A stretch of 64,000 nucleotides of DNA from Cerrena zonata (lineage: Eukaryota > Basidiomycota > Agaricomycetes > Polyporales > Cerrenaceae): NCBI GenBank assembly GCA_038087015.1, contig JASBNA010000084.1, positions 1 through 64,000 of the forward strand, given 5' to 3'. Under the pieces are notes generated by a model. It made no database searches. It was not told where the DNA came from and saw only the letters and a list, made by a program, of their open reading frames with translations. Positions 12,117 to 25,564 of the stretch are shown here, one piece after another. Position 1 is the first letter of the stretch. Each line of letters starts with the position of its first letter. The position numbers and the translations under genes were made by a program.

Positions 12117-13011
12117 TTCCGCGAGAAATGACTATGAAGGTCTGAGCTCTACACACCTGAGCGAAGGATCAGTAGCTATAGTAAGAGCCGTAATGAATTC
12201 CTCAGCTTTTTACACTGTTACCATAGCCAGTGGTTCATCGTCCCCATATGACGTCAGTTCTTATTACGTCAGCAGGATTGTTTCCAACCATCAAAACTTT
12301 CCTCCTCAATTCCGCGCAGGTTCAGCGTTACGACATTAACTCCGATAAATCTATGTTCTTGCTGTGGTCTTATGGATGTTGTTGGTACACATATTAGCTT
12401 GTACCCGCGACACGCAATACCTGCCTTGGTTAGACGTAAGCACTGGCCTATGCAGCGAACATACCGGCGTTGTACGTATTTATGTTGCTTATCCTATCAT
12501 AACTTGAATCTGCTCGAATCCTGATCAGTCTAGCTCACCATATATACATGGATTATGACTAAGGTATTCATATTCATATCTTGCTTATAGTATTCATTAA
12601 CCTGAGATCCACACTCTATTTAGCTGCTTTTGAACCTCTCGCTGTCATTTCGGCCAGAAAGGGACACACACAAAGTAGAGCCTGGAATCTTATAAGGTTT
12701 AAAGCCTAGGAGCCATGGATCGTCGTCTTGTTCACGCGCAAGTCAGATGTGGGTACCTGAACGCCTGATTAGTCTGAGTTGCGTGTTATTCCAGGTATCA
12801 AATCTAGGTGCTCTTTTCGTCCTAATGAGCTTTAGTAGCGTATATTGACTTATGCTCCCACTGTCAGACACTGCACCAATAACTCAATCCATTATCTGAT
12901 GTCTGCTACGATAAAACTCTCCTTCTGTAATTCAATATGATGTGGCTGGAGTGCGGCCTTTGAATGCGACCCTGCCCCGCTCGTACTATAAGAAACAGTC
13001 CATGCCCCGCG
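12117..13011. other. Intergenic between small membrane protein and P450 array
   Basis: A mixed AT-rich stretch that would hold the promoters of the small protein (-) and of the P450 pseudogene (+). I see no gene or clear repeat in it. Confidence 0.5.
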
Positions 13012-15164
13012 ATGGGCGCTGTCTCCTGTATCAACCCTATCGCTGTTCTTGCAGAAATGACGATTTCTCTCGCTGTTTATCTCGTTCTTGGTGCCGTGAT
13101 CACCGGAGTTCTATGCTTTCCCCCATGCTTAATCGTCCAGAATATCCTCGCCGCCTCTCCCCTTGACAATATCCCTGGGCCAAAATCAACATCCATCATC
13201 AAAGGTGAGTCGAAAGCCCCACCAGAAGTTTCATGTCTGATTCCGTATTGTCAGGAAACATGGGACAGTTACTCCAACGCTTTGCGTGGAACTTTATTGG
13301 GGAACTTGGGTCCAGGTATCAGAAGATTGTGAAGATCACCGGATTCTTTAGAGTAGGAGGTTTCTCTAGTATTACTTCGTTCATCGGTCTCATCGTCGTC
13401 AAAGACGTAGATTTCTACGGTCTACCAGAGTGGAACCTTGAGTACGGGGTGTTTATTAACCCACCAGATGACAACCTCACACATTCCAAAGCGGAAACAT
13501 GCTACCACGTAGCACATAAGGTGTGTCTATGTAGGTTTGAATGTGGTAATTCCGCAGCGACTGATGATCCAATCTCAGATGCGGGATGCTCTGGTGGTGG
13601 AAGTAGGGCATGGTCCCACTACGGTTGATATCCTAAACTGGCTCAGTCGTACCGCTCTCGAGTTAGTCGGACGAGGTGTTCTGGGTTGCAGTTTAGATCT
13701 CTTGGATAAATCTGGGCGTAATGAGTATGGGGATGCTCTCAAGGCGTTCATGTAAGTCATTATGAGATACGCTTAGATTACGTCCTTCGTGCTCACCCAA
13801 ATAGTCCTATTCTTTTCGAGAATTCTCAGATTCAGTACTTCTTGAAGTACGTCAAACATATTGGGACTCCAGCTTTCCGCGCGGCTGCTATCGACTGGTT
13901 GCCTTTCCCTCAGCTAAGGCGACTGAAGGAGATAGTGATAAAGATGGACGCTGAAGCGAGGAAGCTTTATTATGAGAAAAAACATAATTTGCAATTGGAA
14001 GATGCAACCCCGCGTGTCGAACAGGACGATGGGAATGATATTTTCACTAGTCTCCGTGAGTATTTCCGTGATACACCTTGTTATCGTGCTCATCCATTGG
14101 GTGGTAGTTCATGCAAACCTTGTCGCTTCTGACGGGGATCATCTCATGGATGACGAGCTTATTGGGCAAGTGTCGTATGTATCATTCTACCTCTCTCGCT
14201 CTGTACCAGACTTACGTACTACTATGCGTTGCGGAGATTACTCGTCTTGGCGGGGACAGACACAACCTCTAACGCTCTTGTATAGGTTATGCGATTATTG
14301 ACTCGGTATCCGTATATGCAGGAGAAACTTCGCTCCGAGATTTTGCAGACCCAGACATACCATACAATGTTCTGGTCGATCTTCCGTACATGGATGCTAT
14401 CTGTCGGGAGTCCTTACGCTTGCGAGTGATATTTCATTTGACTGCTTTACGAGACTGATGACACATGCAATATATATAGATACCCTCCCGCGACCATGGT
14501 ATTCCGAGAGTAAGCATCCAAACTCATGGTAAAATATTACACGACCTCATGGGTACCTAGGGCATATAGAGATATGGTACTACCTCTTTCTGAACCCATT
14601 GCATACGATGGGACAGCCATGAGCAAAGTGCCAATCCCCGCTGGTACGATGCTTGTACTCGGACTCGGTTCTACCAATCGGTGCAAAGACATCTGGGATG
14701 ATGCCTTGGAGTTTAAGCCCGAGTGGTGGTTGTCTCCGTTACCTCCTACTGTCGTTGAATCCCGTATACCAGGGGTCTATTCTCATACGTAAGGCTTTCT
14801 TAATTACCAAAGGACAATCTTATCAACCCATATTATAGTATGACATTGAATGGTGGCGCTCGTTCATGCATGTGAGCACAAACAAGCGTACCCCTGACAG
14901 CTACTTATGCTTTCCAGCGGCTTCAAAATTTCTCAGCTAGAGATGAGTAGGTATCAACTAGTTCAAAATCTTGACATCCCATTCTGATTGTTTTGTTTTT
15001 CGATAGAGGTTGTCCTGACCGTTATTCTTTCGACTTTCAAAGTCTCTTTCGCCGAGGAAACAAAGGATGTCGTTTGGAAACTTGCGGCTGTTCGTTACCC
15101 AACACGCGGCCAAGTTAGTAACCAACCAGAATTCCTGTTGGCTCTTGAACGGCTCAAAGTCTGA
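13012..15164 (+). pseudogene. Cytochrome P450 pseudogene (first of three tandem copies)
   Basis: It derives from a heme monooxygenase of the same family as the next two genes. Recognisable parts: an N-terminal anchor, SPLDNIPGPKSTS, TTVDILNWLSRTALELVGRG, GTPAFRAAAIDWLPFPQLRR, the I-helix AGTDTTSN, DLPYMDAICRESLRL with ExxR, and NGGARSC(I)GFKISQLEM with the heme Cys. Lesions compared with the copies at 16371 and 20004: a TAG stop at 14283-14285 inside the I-helix exon where copy 3 has CAG; a deletion with frame change just after (around 14342-14365); loss of the LYVFDP segment and of the HHRKQRKMLNPVFS exon around 13360-13510; and FKPEWW in place of FKPERW. A full-length P450 cannot be made from it. 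The start could be 13012 or 13057. Confidence 0.85.
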
Positions 15165-16370
15165 CTAACCATATCTGATTCGGACCGCTACGGCCTACAC
15201 CCTTTGAATTTATACTCTCGATGGGCCATGCACATTATGCTTATTATACACACGCGGTTCACGTACAGTCTACTTATAAGATTTCAGTGACTTTTGGGTT
15301 CGCTAATGCCTCGGGCATTTAGGCCCGAATCGGATGGGTTTATCATCCAGTAACACTATTTGGTTTTTGGCATACTTGAACCAGACGAGACCGTCTTTCC
15401 CAGGAAACAAACTTCTAAGACAACGCCTGCTTCAAATAGCAGGTGTTCTCATGTGAAGGATCTGTCGGGATATATAGTGCGTACCATTGGACGATGGGAA
15501 CGTGGGCAAATTTGCAGCTTGGCACGTTCGTAGCCCCTCGTTTGCATTTCCAAAGATGCTATTGTTGTACACGGGTTTTCATACTTGAACACTACTTAAA
15601 TGGTTAGTGTCTTCACACTGCGTCGAGATTATTACCAAACTAACTTGAATAACGGTGACAAAAGATAAACATCGAACTCTAACTAGTGGCTAATCAGGAA
15701 CTTGAACCAAGAGGAGCGTTTTTATAGCCAAAGAAGTCAAGAAGGTTGACGTTCACTTGAAGGGCTCCACTTTGACACTCTGCCGGCGGGAATCTTATCC
15801 TGTTTTCCGATGCAACTCGACGATACGACCTTCCTTGCGCAATGTTACAATGTACTAAGCTGCTAAACGCCCTCATCCACGCAACTTTCTGGGCTCGCTC
15901 AGCATAATTACTGTCGCGGTGTACGGTATTTATCGCCGCGGCGCTCGAATATGTCTCAGTATGTTCCTATTTGCTCATCCCGAAGTGCACACACAAACTA
16001 AGTACACCACACTATCCAGTCATGTGTTGAAAGGTTGGGGAGTTATCACTCGCTTAAGAGCACTTCTTATCTTGTCCCAGTCTAGGCCTCCACTTTTTGG
16101 GGTATCGACACCGTCGTGAACCAAATCACACTGGGTGCCAAACTGACGACGATAGCCAAAATAGGTACACCGACAATAGTACCCCAGACGGGATTACAGT
16201 ATGCACTGGTAAGTAGTCTGGTGACAAGTACTTTGGAATAATATGCCGAGTCGTCGTGAGACTCCTAACGTCGTATTGTGAGATAGTAGGATCGATTGCT
16301 GCCGCTCCTACATCTATAAATTCGTCCTTCAATGGGACTCGTACGGTCGACAATTGCTTCCTAAGACGCG
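15165..16370. other. Intergenic between P450 copies 1 and 2
   Basis: 1.2 kb with no supported gene. It would include the promoter of P450 copy 2. Confidence 0.5.
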
Positions 16371-18778
16371 ATGTCCTTATTACCAGTCTCTGCATATCCT
16401 GTAGTCGCTGCCTGTTTACTTGGTACCATAGGGTGGCTTCTATGGTTCGCAGTTCGCAACTACATTACTAGCTCTCCTCTAGACAAGATACCGGGCCCCA
16501 AGCCTACTTCCTTGCTCAAAGGTATGCACGCAACCTTTTGAACCGTCTTACTCTTGTGGAGCTGAGATAAATTTGCACAGACAATATGGAACAACTTCTG
16601 CATAGACACGGCTGGGATTTCGTTGACGAACTAGGAAACAAATACGGCAAGGTCGTCAGACTCACAGGTCAACTTGGTGTAAGCATCGTCCACGAATCTT
16701 CTTACGACGTCGAATTTTATACTTAGGTATAGTCGCGTGTATTGTATGTTTGGGATCCCTTGGCAGTGCATCATATCTTCGTGAAGGACGGGGACTCGTA
16801 TGACCTTCCAGAATGGGGCATAGAGTAAGATATTCCTCGGTTAATTGCAACGATAACCACATTTCGCTTCGTAGTGGGAACTATTTTACTTTGGAAAAGA
16901 GCATGGTGTCGGTTCATAGTATGTGTTCATGTCCCCTTTCGATCCTGCTTAGCCTGACATCTTGGATAGCTCCTGCTCATCGACGTCAACGAAAGATGAT
17001 AAATGCTGTCTTCTCTATCAAGCACATGCGTTCAGTCACTCCCTTATTTTATGGTGTCTCTCACAAAGTAAATTATCATTATCTCGACATACTTCTCACG
17101 ATCATTATTCTGAATCCTGATATTTTCAAATCTCATAGTTACGCGTTGGCTTAGCCGCTGACGTCGGGGACACTCCTACTACAGTTGACATTCTGAACTG
17201 GTTCGGGCGTACGGCTCTCGAGCTGATCGGCCAAGGCGGGTTGGGCTATTCACTAGACCCTCTGGATAGACCCGGCCGAACCGAATACGGGGATGTTCTC
17301 AAGCAATTCTTGTACGTTTCATGTCGCTGCCGCATAGCATCGTTATCACCATGTCTAACGACTCGATAATTCAGACCTCTTTTGTTCTTGAACGGTCACT
17401 GGATACAATCTGTCTTGAAATATGTTAAATACATTGGCACCCCTAGTTTTCGAGCAGCGGCAATTGACTGGCTGCCTATCCCAGAGCTCAGAGAACTGAA
17501 GAAAGTTGTCATGGAGATGGACAAGGAAGCTATGAAGATTTACGAGATGAAGAAACACAACCTAGAGGGCGGAGAAGAAACCATGATCAAGCAAGTTGGT
17601 GAGGGCAAGGATATCATGAGCCACATGCGTAAGCGAATTTCTGTGCTATTGTTCAGATTTAATTTAGGCTAATCATTTTTCAGTTCGCGCAAACAAGGTC
17701 GCCTCTGATGAAGAACGACTGGAAGAAGCAGAAATTATCGGTCAAATGTCGTACGTGATCTGTTCCTCTACTTCACATCTGTGTATAGTGATTATTTATC
17801 TCCTTCGGCCAGACTACTTGTTCTGGCTGGAGTAGATACAACGTCCAATGGCATGACACAGCTCATGTTGCTCTTGTCAGAATATCCAGAGATTCAAGAT
17901 AAGATGCGTGCCGAAATCAGACAAGCTCAGGTGCAACACGGTGAAGATATACCTTACGATATTTTGGTGGCTCTTCCTTATATGGATGCAGTATGTCGGG
18001 AGTCTATGCGTTTGTGGGTGCTATACTGCATCTCCTATCATGATTTCGACATGCTCATGATAGACACAGGTATCCCCCAGCTGCTTTCGTATATAGGGAG
18101 TAAGTTTTCTTCGCGAAGGTACTACCCATTCCTTCAGTTGAACACTGTACAGGGCGCAAAATGACACTATAGTACCATTATCCGAGCCAATCACCGGCAC
18201 TGATGGAACCACTGTTAAGGAAATACCGGTACCATCAGGCACCACCTTGGTAGCTGGAATATCGGCTATAAATTGCAGCAAGGAGATCTGGGGTGAAGAT
18301 GCCTTGGAGTTCAAACCAGAGCGTTGGCTGTCCCCTCTTCCCTCGACTGTGAATGACGCTCATATTCCGGGAGTCTATTCCAATCTGTGAGTGAAATATT
18401 ATAAATATGCAGAAGAAGCATTGATAATGGTTGACAGGATGACATTCACTGGCGGCAGACGATCATGCATGTAAGTCGAGAATGGAGCCGGAAATACGTG
18501 CGCGCTACTAATCATGTATGGAACAGAGGGTTTAAATTTGCTCAGCTCGAAATGAGTAAGTCTTACACGCTGGTGACTCGTTATTTATAAGTAAACTGAT
18601 TTTACATATCATTTGATTAGAGGTGCTCTTAACGACCGCCCTCTCATCATTCAAGGTGTCCTTGGCAGATGAGTCGAAGGATGTCGTTTGGAATCTCGCT
18701 TCTGTTCGCTATCCCACCATTGGCAAAGATAGCACCTTGCCTGCATGCCCAATCACTGTCGAACGCATTAGGGATTGA
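16371..18778 (+). CDS. Cytochrome P450 monooxygenase, tandem copy 2
   Basis: This is an ER-anchored heme-thiolate monooxygenase; substrate unknown. The start ATG at 16371 gives an N-terminal hydrophobic anchor (AYPVVAACLLGTIGWLLWF), then the proline-rich hinge SSPLDKIPGPKPTS. Internal landmarks: HRRQRKMINAVFSIKHM, TTVDILNWFGRTALELIG, I-helix LVLAGVDTTSN, LPYMDAVCRESMRL with ExxR, FKPERWLSPLP, and the heme loop TGGRRSC(I)GFKFAQLEM, whose Ile codon is split by an intron. It ends TVERIRD-stop at 18776-18778. About 13 exons, phases consistent. The exon before HRRQRKM reads NYFTLEKSMVSVH, where copy 3 has NLTLGPGLLSVH, so the region before the C-helix has diverged. One donor (RL/YPP intron) is GTGGGT, a weak form. 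Confidence 0.85.
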
Positions 18779-20003
18779 AAGGTGGAATCCAAACAAAGTC
18801 TCGCCTGTCCGATCACAGATTGTCACCAACGCAGGATCCTCTCGGTCACCGATTAACATAGAAATTGATTTTCTCATCGAATGCATGTGAATAGTGTTAA
18901 CCAATTAGCAGTCTTGAGTACTGCACTCGTTGTGCTGTACATCATTTTGTCTAGGCTTGAATATTGATGACGTCAGCGTAGTGAGTCAAAGTCAGACTCG
19001 GAGAAATCCCAAGTCCAGCCTGCGTGTGGACTCCTACCAGCGAAAACCATACCGTCAACATGCCGAATTTTATCGGAATCCATAATCATCTTCCAAGTTA
19101 TTAATAGTTGTTGTTGCTTCCGGACGGAGTGTAAACAATTCGCCATAAGCCTCCGACTCCCCGCCCGGTCAGACTGCTTCTAAATTCTGACTTTGGTATC
19201 AATGCTAATCAAGACACATAGACAGATGGTGCATTATGCTCAGTTACTAGTAATAGTTCACAGTCAGTGGTACTTAAGCCTTGCCATGCGGCTTAAACGC
19301 GGGAGTCTCGGCTAGTTGTTTTCTCGACGATTGTTGGCGATAGTGGGCGGGCGGTGAATCACCGCCAAGTGTACTAGCACGTCCGGACGGTCACCAGACC
19401 TAACTTTGACTTTTGAACATACTAATCCTCGCTAGTAATTCAAATTCATACTTTATAATCTAATTCGATGCTCACTATTCCTTTCTACATAATCGATAGG
19501 ATTGCAATCATTGTCTATCTTACGTCCTGAACGCAGAGAGAAGCGCACGTTCTCACAAGGCGTCATGTGTTAGAGGTCAAGAATGCAGGCTTGTACTTCT
19601 CGAACAGTCCGTGATTCTCAACGTCCTCCTCCTATACAAATGGCGACTTCTTCATGATCACACTATTACCGATACCACACTGGCCGCCTGTCAACATACT
19701 TCGTTGGCGTTTTCATTTGCTTATCGACATGTCGCAATTTTGACTTGGTCGCTATGGAGGGCTTGGAATGGAACATATCTTCAAGCGGGAAAACCATATA
19801 ACATATGGACTTCGACAAAAATGACACCAGAGGTATGGAGTACATGTTCTTCTGCGAACAGGTAAATCCCTAAAATCGGGGTATCGTGAGATTGACATTC
19901 GTAATACCCCCAGATGCGTATAAAAACCCCGACTTAGGACAACGTCTGTTTTTCTTTATCAGTTGGGTGTTCTTCAAGTTTTCCTCACTGTATTCTTCCT
20001 GCC
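18779..20003. other. Intergenic between P450 copies 2 and 3
   Basis: 1.2 kb with no supported gene. The several open frames lack coding character. It would include the promoter of P450 copy 3. Confidence 0.5.
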
Positions 20004-22363
20004 ATGTCCACGATTCTGCTCGTCTTCTTATCCGGAAGCCTGGGGTGGCTCCTGTGGCTCGTGGCTCGTAACTTCGTCACCACTTCTCCCCTTGATAAGA
20101 TTCCGGGACCGAAGTCTGCCTCACTTCTCAAAGGTGACCTGTTATTATTGTTGTGTTGCATCGGAATATCTAACGAATATTATTTCTTTATCATAGGCAA
20201 CCTCGGACAGCTGTTAGACAGACATGGATGGGACTTCATCGAACACCTTGGCACAAGATATAACAAAGTTGTCCGACTCACGGGGCTTTTCGGAGTAGGT
20301 TCTTATTCATCTGGAAGCGAAGGAAACCCCATTTAGCTATTTGCTATCAGCATACGATGTTGTACGTCTTCGATCCGAAAGCGCTGCATCACATCATTAT
20401 CAAAGATGCAGAGGTGTATGATTTACCAGAATGGTCGACGGAGTACGATATTCTTATTTTTTTTCCTTTTCATGCCTACGAGTCATCTTACATTGTTCAT
20501 AGTGGCGCAAATCTGACTTTAGGCCCTGGCTTGCTATCGGTTCATGGTAATTATACAATAATCTCGCTCAAGTCTCTGGTTTTATATTGATTCATATCTA
20601 CAGGTGCTCACCACCGGAAACAACGTAAGATGCTGAACCCGGTATTCTCCATCAAGCACATGAGAATGATGACCCCATTATTCTATAATGTGGCCCACAA
20701 GGTCAATAATACCCTAAATCGCGCGATTAGTCCTCACTTACAATTTTATAGTTACGCAATGGTCTGGAAGCTCAAGTTGGCAATGGTCCTACCACAGTGG
20801 ACATTTTGAATTGGTTTGGTCGTACCGCCCTCGAGCTGATCGGCCAAGGTGGTCTAGGCTACACATTAGACCCATTGGACTCACCTGCTCATAACGAGTA
20901 CGGCGACGCTATTAAGGAGTTCCTGTAAATACTGTCCCCGTCCCCCTACGGAGATACAAACTAACGCCCATCAAACAGACCCGCTTTATTCGAGAGTTCT
21001 CAATTTCAACCTCTTCTGAAATATGCTAAACGCATTGGTTCACCCGCCTTCCGTGCCGCCGCAATGGATTGGATACCCTTACCTGGGTTCAGACGGTTGA
21101 AGCAGGTGGTCATGAAGATGGATAGCGAGGCGAGGAGGATTTACGAACTCAAGAAGGATAATATGCAGGCCGGAGATCAAGGATTACTCAAGCAAGTGGG
21201 CGAAGGGAAGGATATTATGAGTCATCTCTGTGAGTCTTGACCTAACTTCTGCGCTTACCTGTTTCAAATGTTTCGTAGTGCGTGCAAATATGGCCGCCCC
21301 CGAGGAAGACCGTCTGCCTGAGGAAGAAATCGTAGGACAGATGTCGTACGTAAAGCTATATTTTACATAGTCAGCCTTCATTTTGACTTTTCGAACTTAA
21401 AGGTTGCTTGTCATGGCTGGAACGGATACGACATCAAACTCCCTTGTCCAGCTCATGCAGCTCCTGTCGCAATATCCGAAGGTACAGGAGAGCCTGCGTG
21501 CAGAGATCAAACAGGCTCAAGAGCAGCATGGAGATGACATACCATATGATGTTCTGGTAAGTTTGCCGTATATGGATGCAATATGTCGAGAGACTCTTCG
21601 GTTGTACGTGATGTCCCGCATGACGCTAGCTTTGAACCTGAGTTTGCTAATAACTTCACTAGGTATCCTCCTCCAAGTTTCATCTTCCGAGAGTAAGTGA
21701 TTATACATCCATCTTCACTATTACATAGGTTCTTAGGTCTATTCAGAGCGCAGAAGGACATTGTGATGCCCCTTTCCGAGCCGATTACCTGTATGGATGG
21801 AACTGTAATGAACGAAATCCCAGTTCCTGCTGGGACGACAGTCATCGTTGGAATCCTAGCTAGTAACAGAAACGTCGAGATCTGGGGAGACGACGTAGCG
21901 GAGTTCAAACCGGAGCGTTGGTTGTCTCCTTTACCGGCTAGTGTGACGGAGGCTCATATTCCAGGAGTTTATTCCAATCTGTGAGTTACTCATACATCAT
22001 TCTTGAAATAATAAGGGCTAACCCCGGATAGGATGACGTTCAATGGCGGGGGACGCGCTTGCATGTACGTACTAACCAGCTTGTCACTAATACCCGCAAT
22101 CTAAATTAGTTCTACAACAGCGGTTTCAAGTTCTCTCAGTTGGAAATGAGTAAGTCCCAGTCACATCTCTCCCTCGCAATAGCTCATACAATCATCTCTC
22201 CTCAGAGGTTGTTCTCAGCACTATTGTCTCATCCTTCAAGATCTCTTTGTCAGACGAAGCAGAAGATATCGTCTGGAACGTTGCTGCAGTTCGCTATCCG
22301 ACCGTAGGGAAAGACAGCACCAAACCGGAATTCCCTTTACGGTTAGAACCTATCAAAGTTTGA
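20004..22363 (+). CDS. Cytochrome P450 monooxygenase, tandem copy 3
   Basis: This is an ER-anchored P450 and the best preserved of the three. The anchor MSTILLVFLSGSLGWLLWL is followed by TTSPLDKIPGPKSAS, LGQLLDRHGWDFIEHLG, the YVFDPKALHHIIIKD segment, HHRKQRKMLNPVFSIKHM (C-helix WxxxR-like region), TTVDILNWFGRTALELIG, GSPAFRAAAMDWIPLPG, I-helix LVMAGTDTTSN, LPYMDAICRETLRL with ExxR, FKPERWLSPLP, and heme loop NGGGRAC(I)GFKFSQLEM. It ends LEPIKV-stop at 22361-22363. Exon positions match copy 2. It is a useful template for the missing parts of copy 1. The substrate cannot be inferred. Confidence 0.88.
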
Positions 22364-23464
22364 TCGAATGTTTAAAGTTACTGTCGATCTTATGCGAGTC
22401 TGTTGATCATTATTGACTACGATGTTTGTTTTCAAATGGGACTCGGAATAACTTGAATGTATAAAAGGCTCCTCGGACAAGAAGTTTTTCTTAAAGAAAT
22501 ATGTGGTGGATCGCTCTTGGAGAAGTAAATGCACTCTTACTGTGCAACATAAAACTCAGTGACAACAATCGAGGTGTTCTGCGAAAGACAGAGCCTGAAG
22601 CCTGAGGCCGGACCGGAGTACTTTGTTTGTCTGTGTTGATCTGGAGCTTTAGTCCCATGTCCATATTTGGTTAAGCGACACCGACCGGCTTGTGTCTTGA
22701 TACTTGTTATCGTATGTGTAACAGAATCTAATCGGTTTATGATACATAATACTTATGAATGGAATATTTCTTACTTGGAAACCTCTTGGTTAGCCCCCGA
22801 TGATCACGAAAATATGATTGCATCCGGAAGATCAGGATCGTCCTTGCGGACTTAATTTCTGTGTCTTTTAATAATACTTAGGGGGAGTACGTAAATGATT
22901 CTGCTATGGTTCTGACGGTATTGAGGGTTTTCAAAGCCTCGACAACGTGTTGATCTGATAGGCTATAGCTTAAAAAGTCGCTGGAGACACGAGTTCAGGG
23001 TTGATGTCTTGTGGGTATTTCGACTGAAGCTGCTCAGTGCAAAATAATAGGCAGAATTGAGATACAACTCACGATATGTTGTTTAAACAATAAACTTCTA
23101 GATGTTCAGCTTGATATGGAAGGTTGAGGCATTTGCTGGAAGGAGCTCGGGGGAAGGCCGGGACGTGACTCGGCAAGCGCCGAGACGCAAAGGACTGACA
23201 AAGGCAAAGAAGCGCGCCTTATCCTGGTCTCTCTCTGACTACCATCCTCCTGCCTACTCTGCACCCTTTCTCTTCCTGTAAGTTGTTTCGTATTCTGTAA
23301 CATGCATTTCATAGCCAAAATACTGATCTGTGCAATGTTTCCGTCCCTGCGTCTCGTTTTTGGCTCCAAAATACCTCATCGCGATGTTATGATCTATTCC
23401 GATCTACCGCAATCGCTCGTGGCCTTTCAGTTACGACTCTCTCACCCAACTAGACTCAGTCGCA
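22364..23464. other. Intergenic upstream of the E2 gene
   Basis: 1.1 kb with no supported gene. The last few hundred bases, which include a CT-rich stretch, are probably promoter and 5' UTR of the E2 gene. Confidence 0.5.
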
Positions 23465-24252
<788 letters not shown>

Positions 24253-25564
24253 TTGGGAATCAAGAGTTGATCGTGTGACAAGAATTTGACGAATTGAGAG
24301 TCTGGTGTACGATTCATGGCCTCCTTCTCGAGTAGCTTTCCTTCCCCTCTTCATTCCATCGTGTATAACCTCCTCCTGCAATGTCATGGCTTTCTTTATT
24401 TCTACGTGCTGAGCTCAGATCTGCGGACTTGGAATCGGTATTTGTTTGTGTTTGCGATGTGGGCGCCTGACTCGCATTATGGACGACAACGGTGAGATCC
24501 TTCATTTTGTAACTTCAACGATATACTCACCAGCGATCAAAAGTTCCCCAGCCCCAGGTGAAAAGGTATCCGTTTTAAATGCCGGCGGCAACTTACGGGT
24601 TTGTAATGTTGGTGAATTCCGAGCCCTTAGTTGGAATATTACACCATCACACGATTCACATCGCTAGCCTCATGTTCCAAGTTTTCATATTCAATCCTGG
24701 AAGCATATGCGAGCTCGGAGCCCACGCATACAATCACGTCAAGCCGTCAGTTTGCTGAATCCAGCTTTGCACGTCCTGATTTACGACCGATGTGCTTCGA
24801 TAGGCAATGTTAAGGTTGAATTGTGACGGATGTTGCGTTTTGCGCAGATCATCCAGCCGCCGGAGTTAACCGGAGTGCATGTAGCTTGCAATACCGGTGC
24901 TGGGATCTTCATCGCCGCTTCATGTTGCATATGTGTTGACAAATTTCTCCAGTATTCTTTTTTGCTACACCAATGGTGATCGACCCGCAAACAGGAATTA
25001 CAAATCGAAAAGTTGAATGAGACATCCACTGTGCTCTGAATCTGAACATCTCAAATCTTTATGCGGGCTCCGCGGAACTGTCGCACTCCTTGCAATGTGA
25101 CTTCAATGAAAACATAAATGGCGTAGGTGGACTGGAACGAAAAATTAAATTCGTAAGGATGTCTTCGCAGATCTTTGCCTTCGAGGGATGAAATGGAACG
25201 TAAAACTAACTAAAAATGAGGATTCGAGATACGAAACTGGTGGGCAAGATTAACTAATTCAACGACCTCATTGAATATAAAGTCAGTATCACCAAATCCC
25301 CCTTCATCTTGTCATCACTTGCCATTATCAGTGGTCCACATCAATAATGCTACATCAGTATGGACTGATATGGTTCTAAAACCTTTCTATCAGCATTCGA
25401 AACATCCTCTACGGTAGTAGCACTTCCTAATATACTTATGCATTCGGAGGTCCTCCTGCTGTCTATGATACTATCCTGGTTTATGGGTCAGGAGATGTAT
25501 ATATATTCATCTTGTGTCTCATACAAATACAATATGTGGTTTGTATAGGTTCTGTTTGTTAAAC
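24253..25564. other. Intergenic, E2 / DUF2235 convergent ends
   Basis: 1.3 kb between two convergent stops. Several short ORFs show no coding character. It presumably includes both 3' UTRs. Confidence 0.5.

Noticed and set aside
14281..14286. TAG in P450 copy 1 as a hidden intron border
   Set aside because: Removing an intron here would cut the I-helix, which is continuous in the other copies; no matching donor was seen, so a nonsense codon is the simpler reading.
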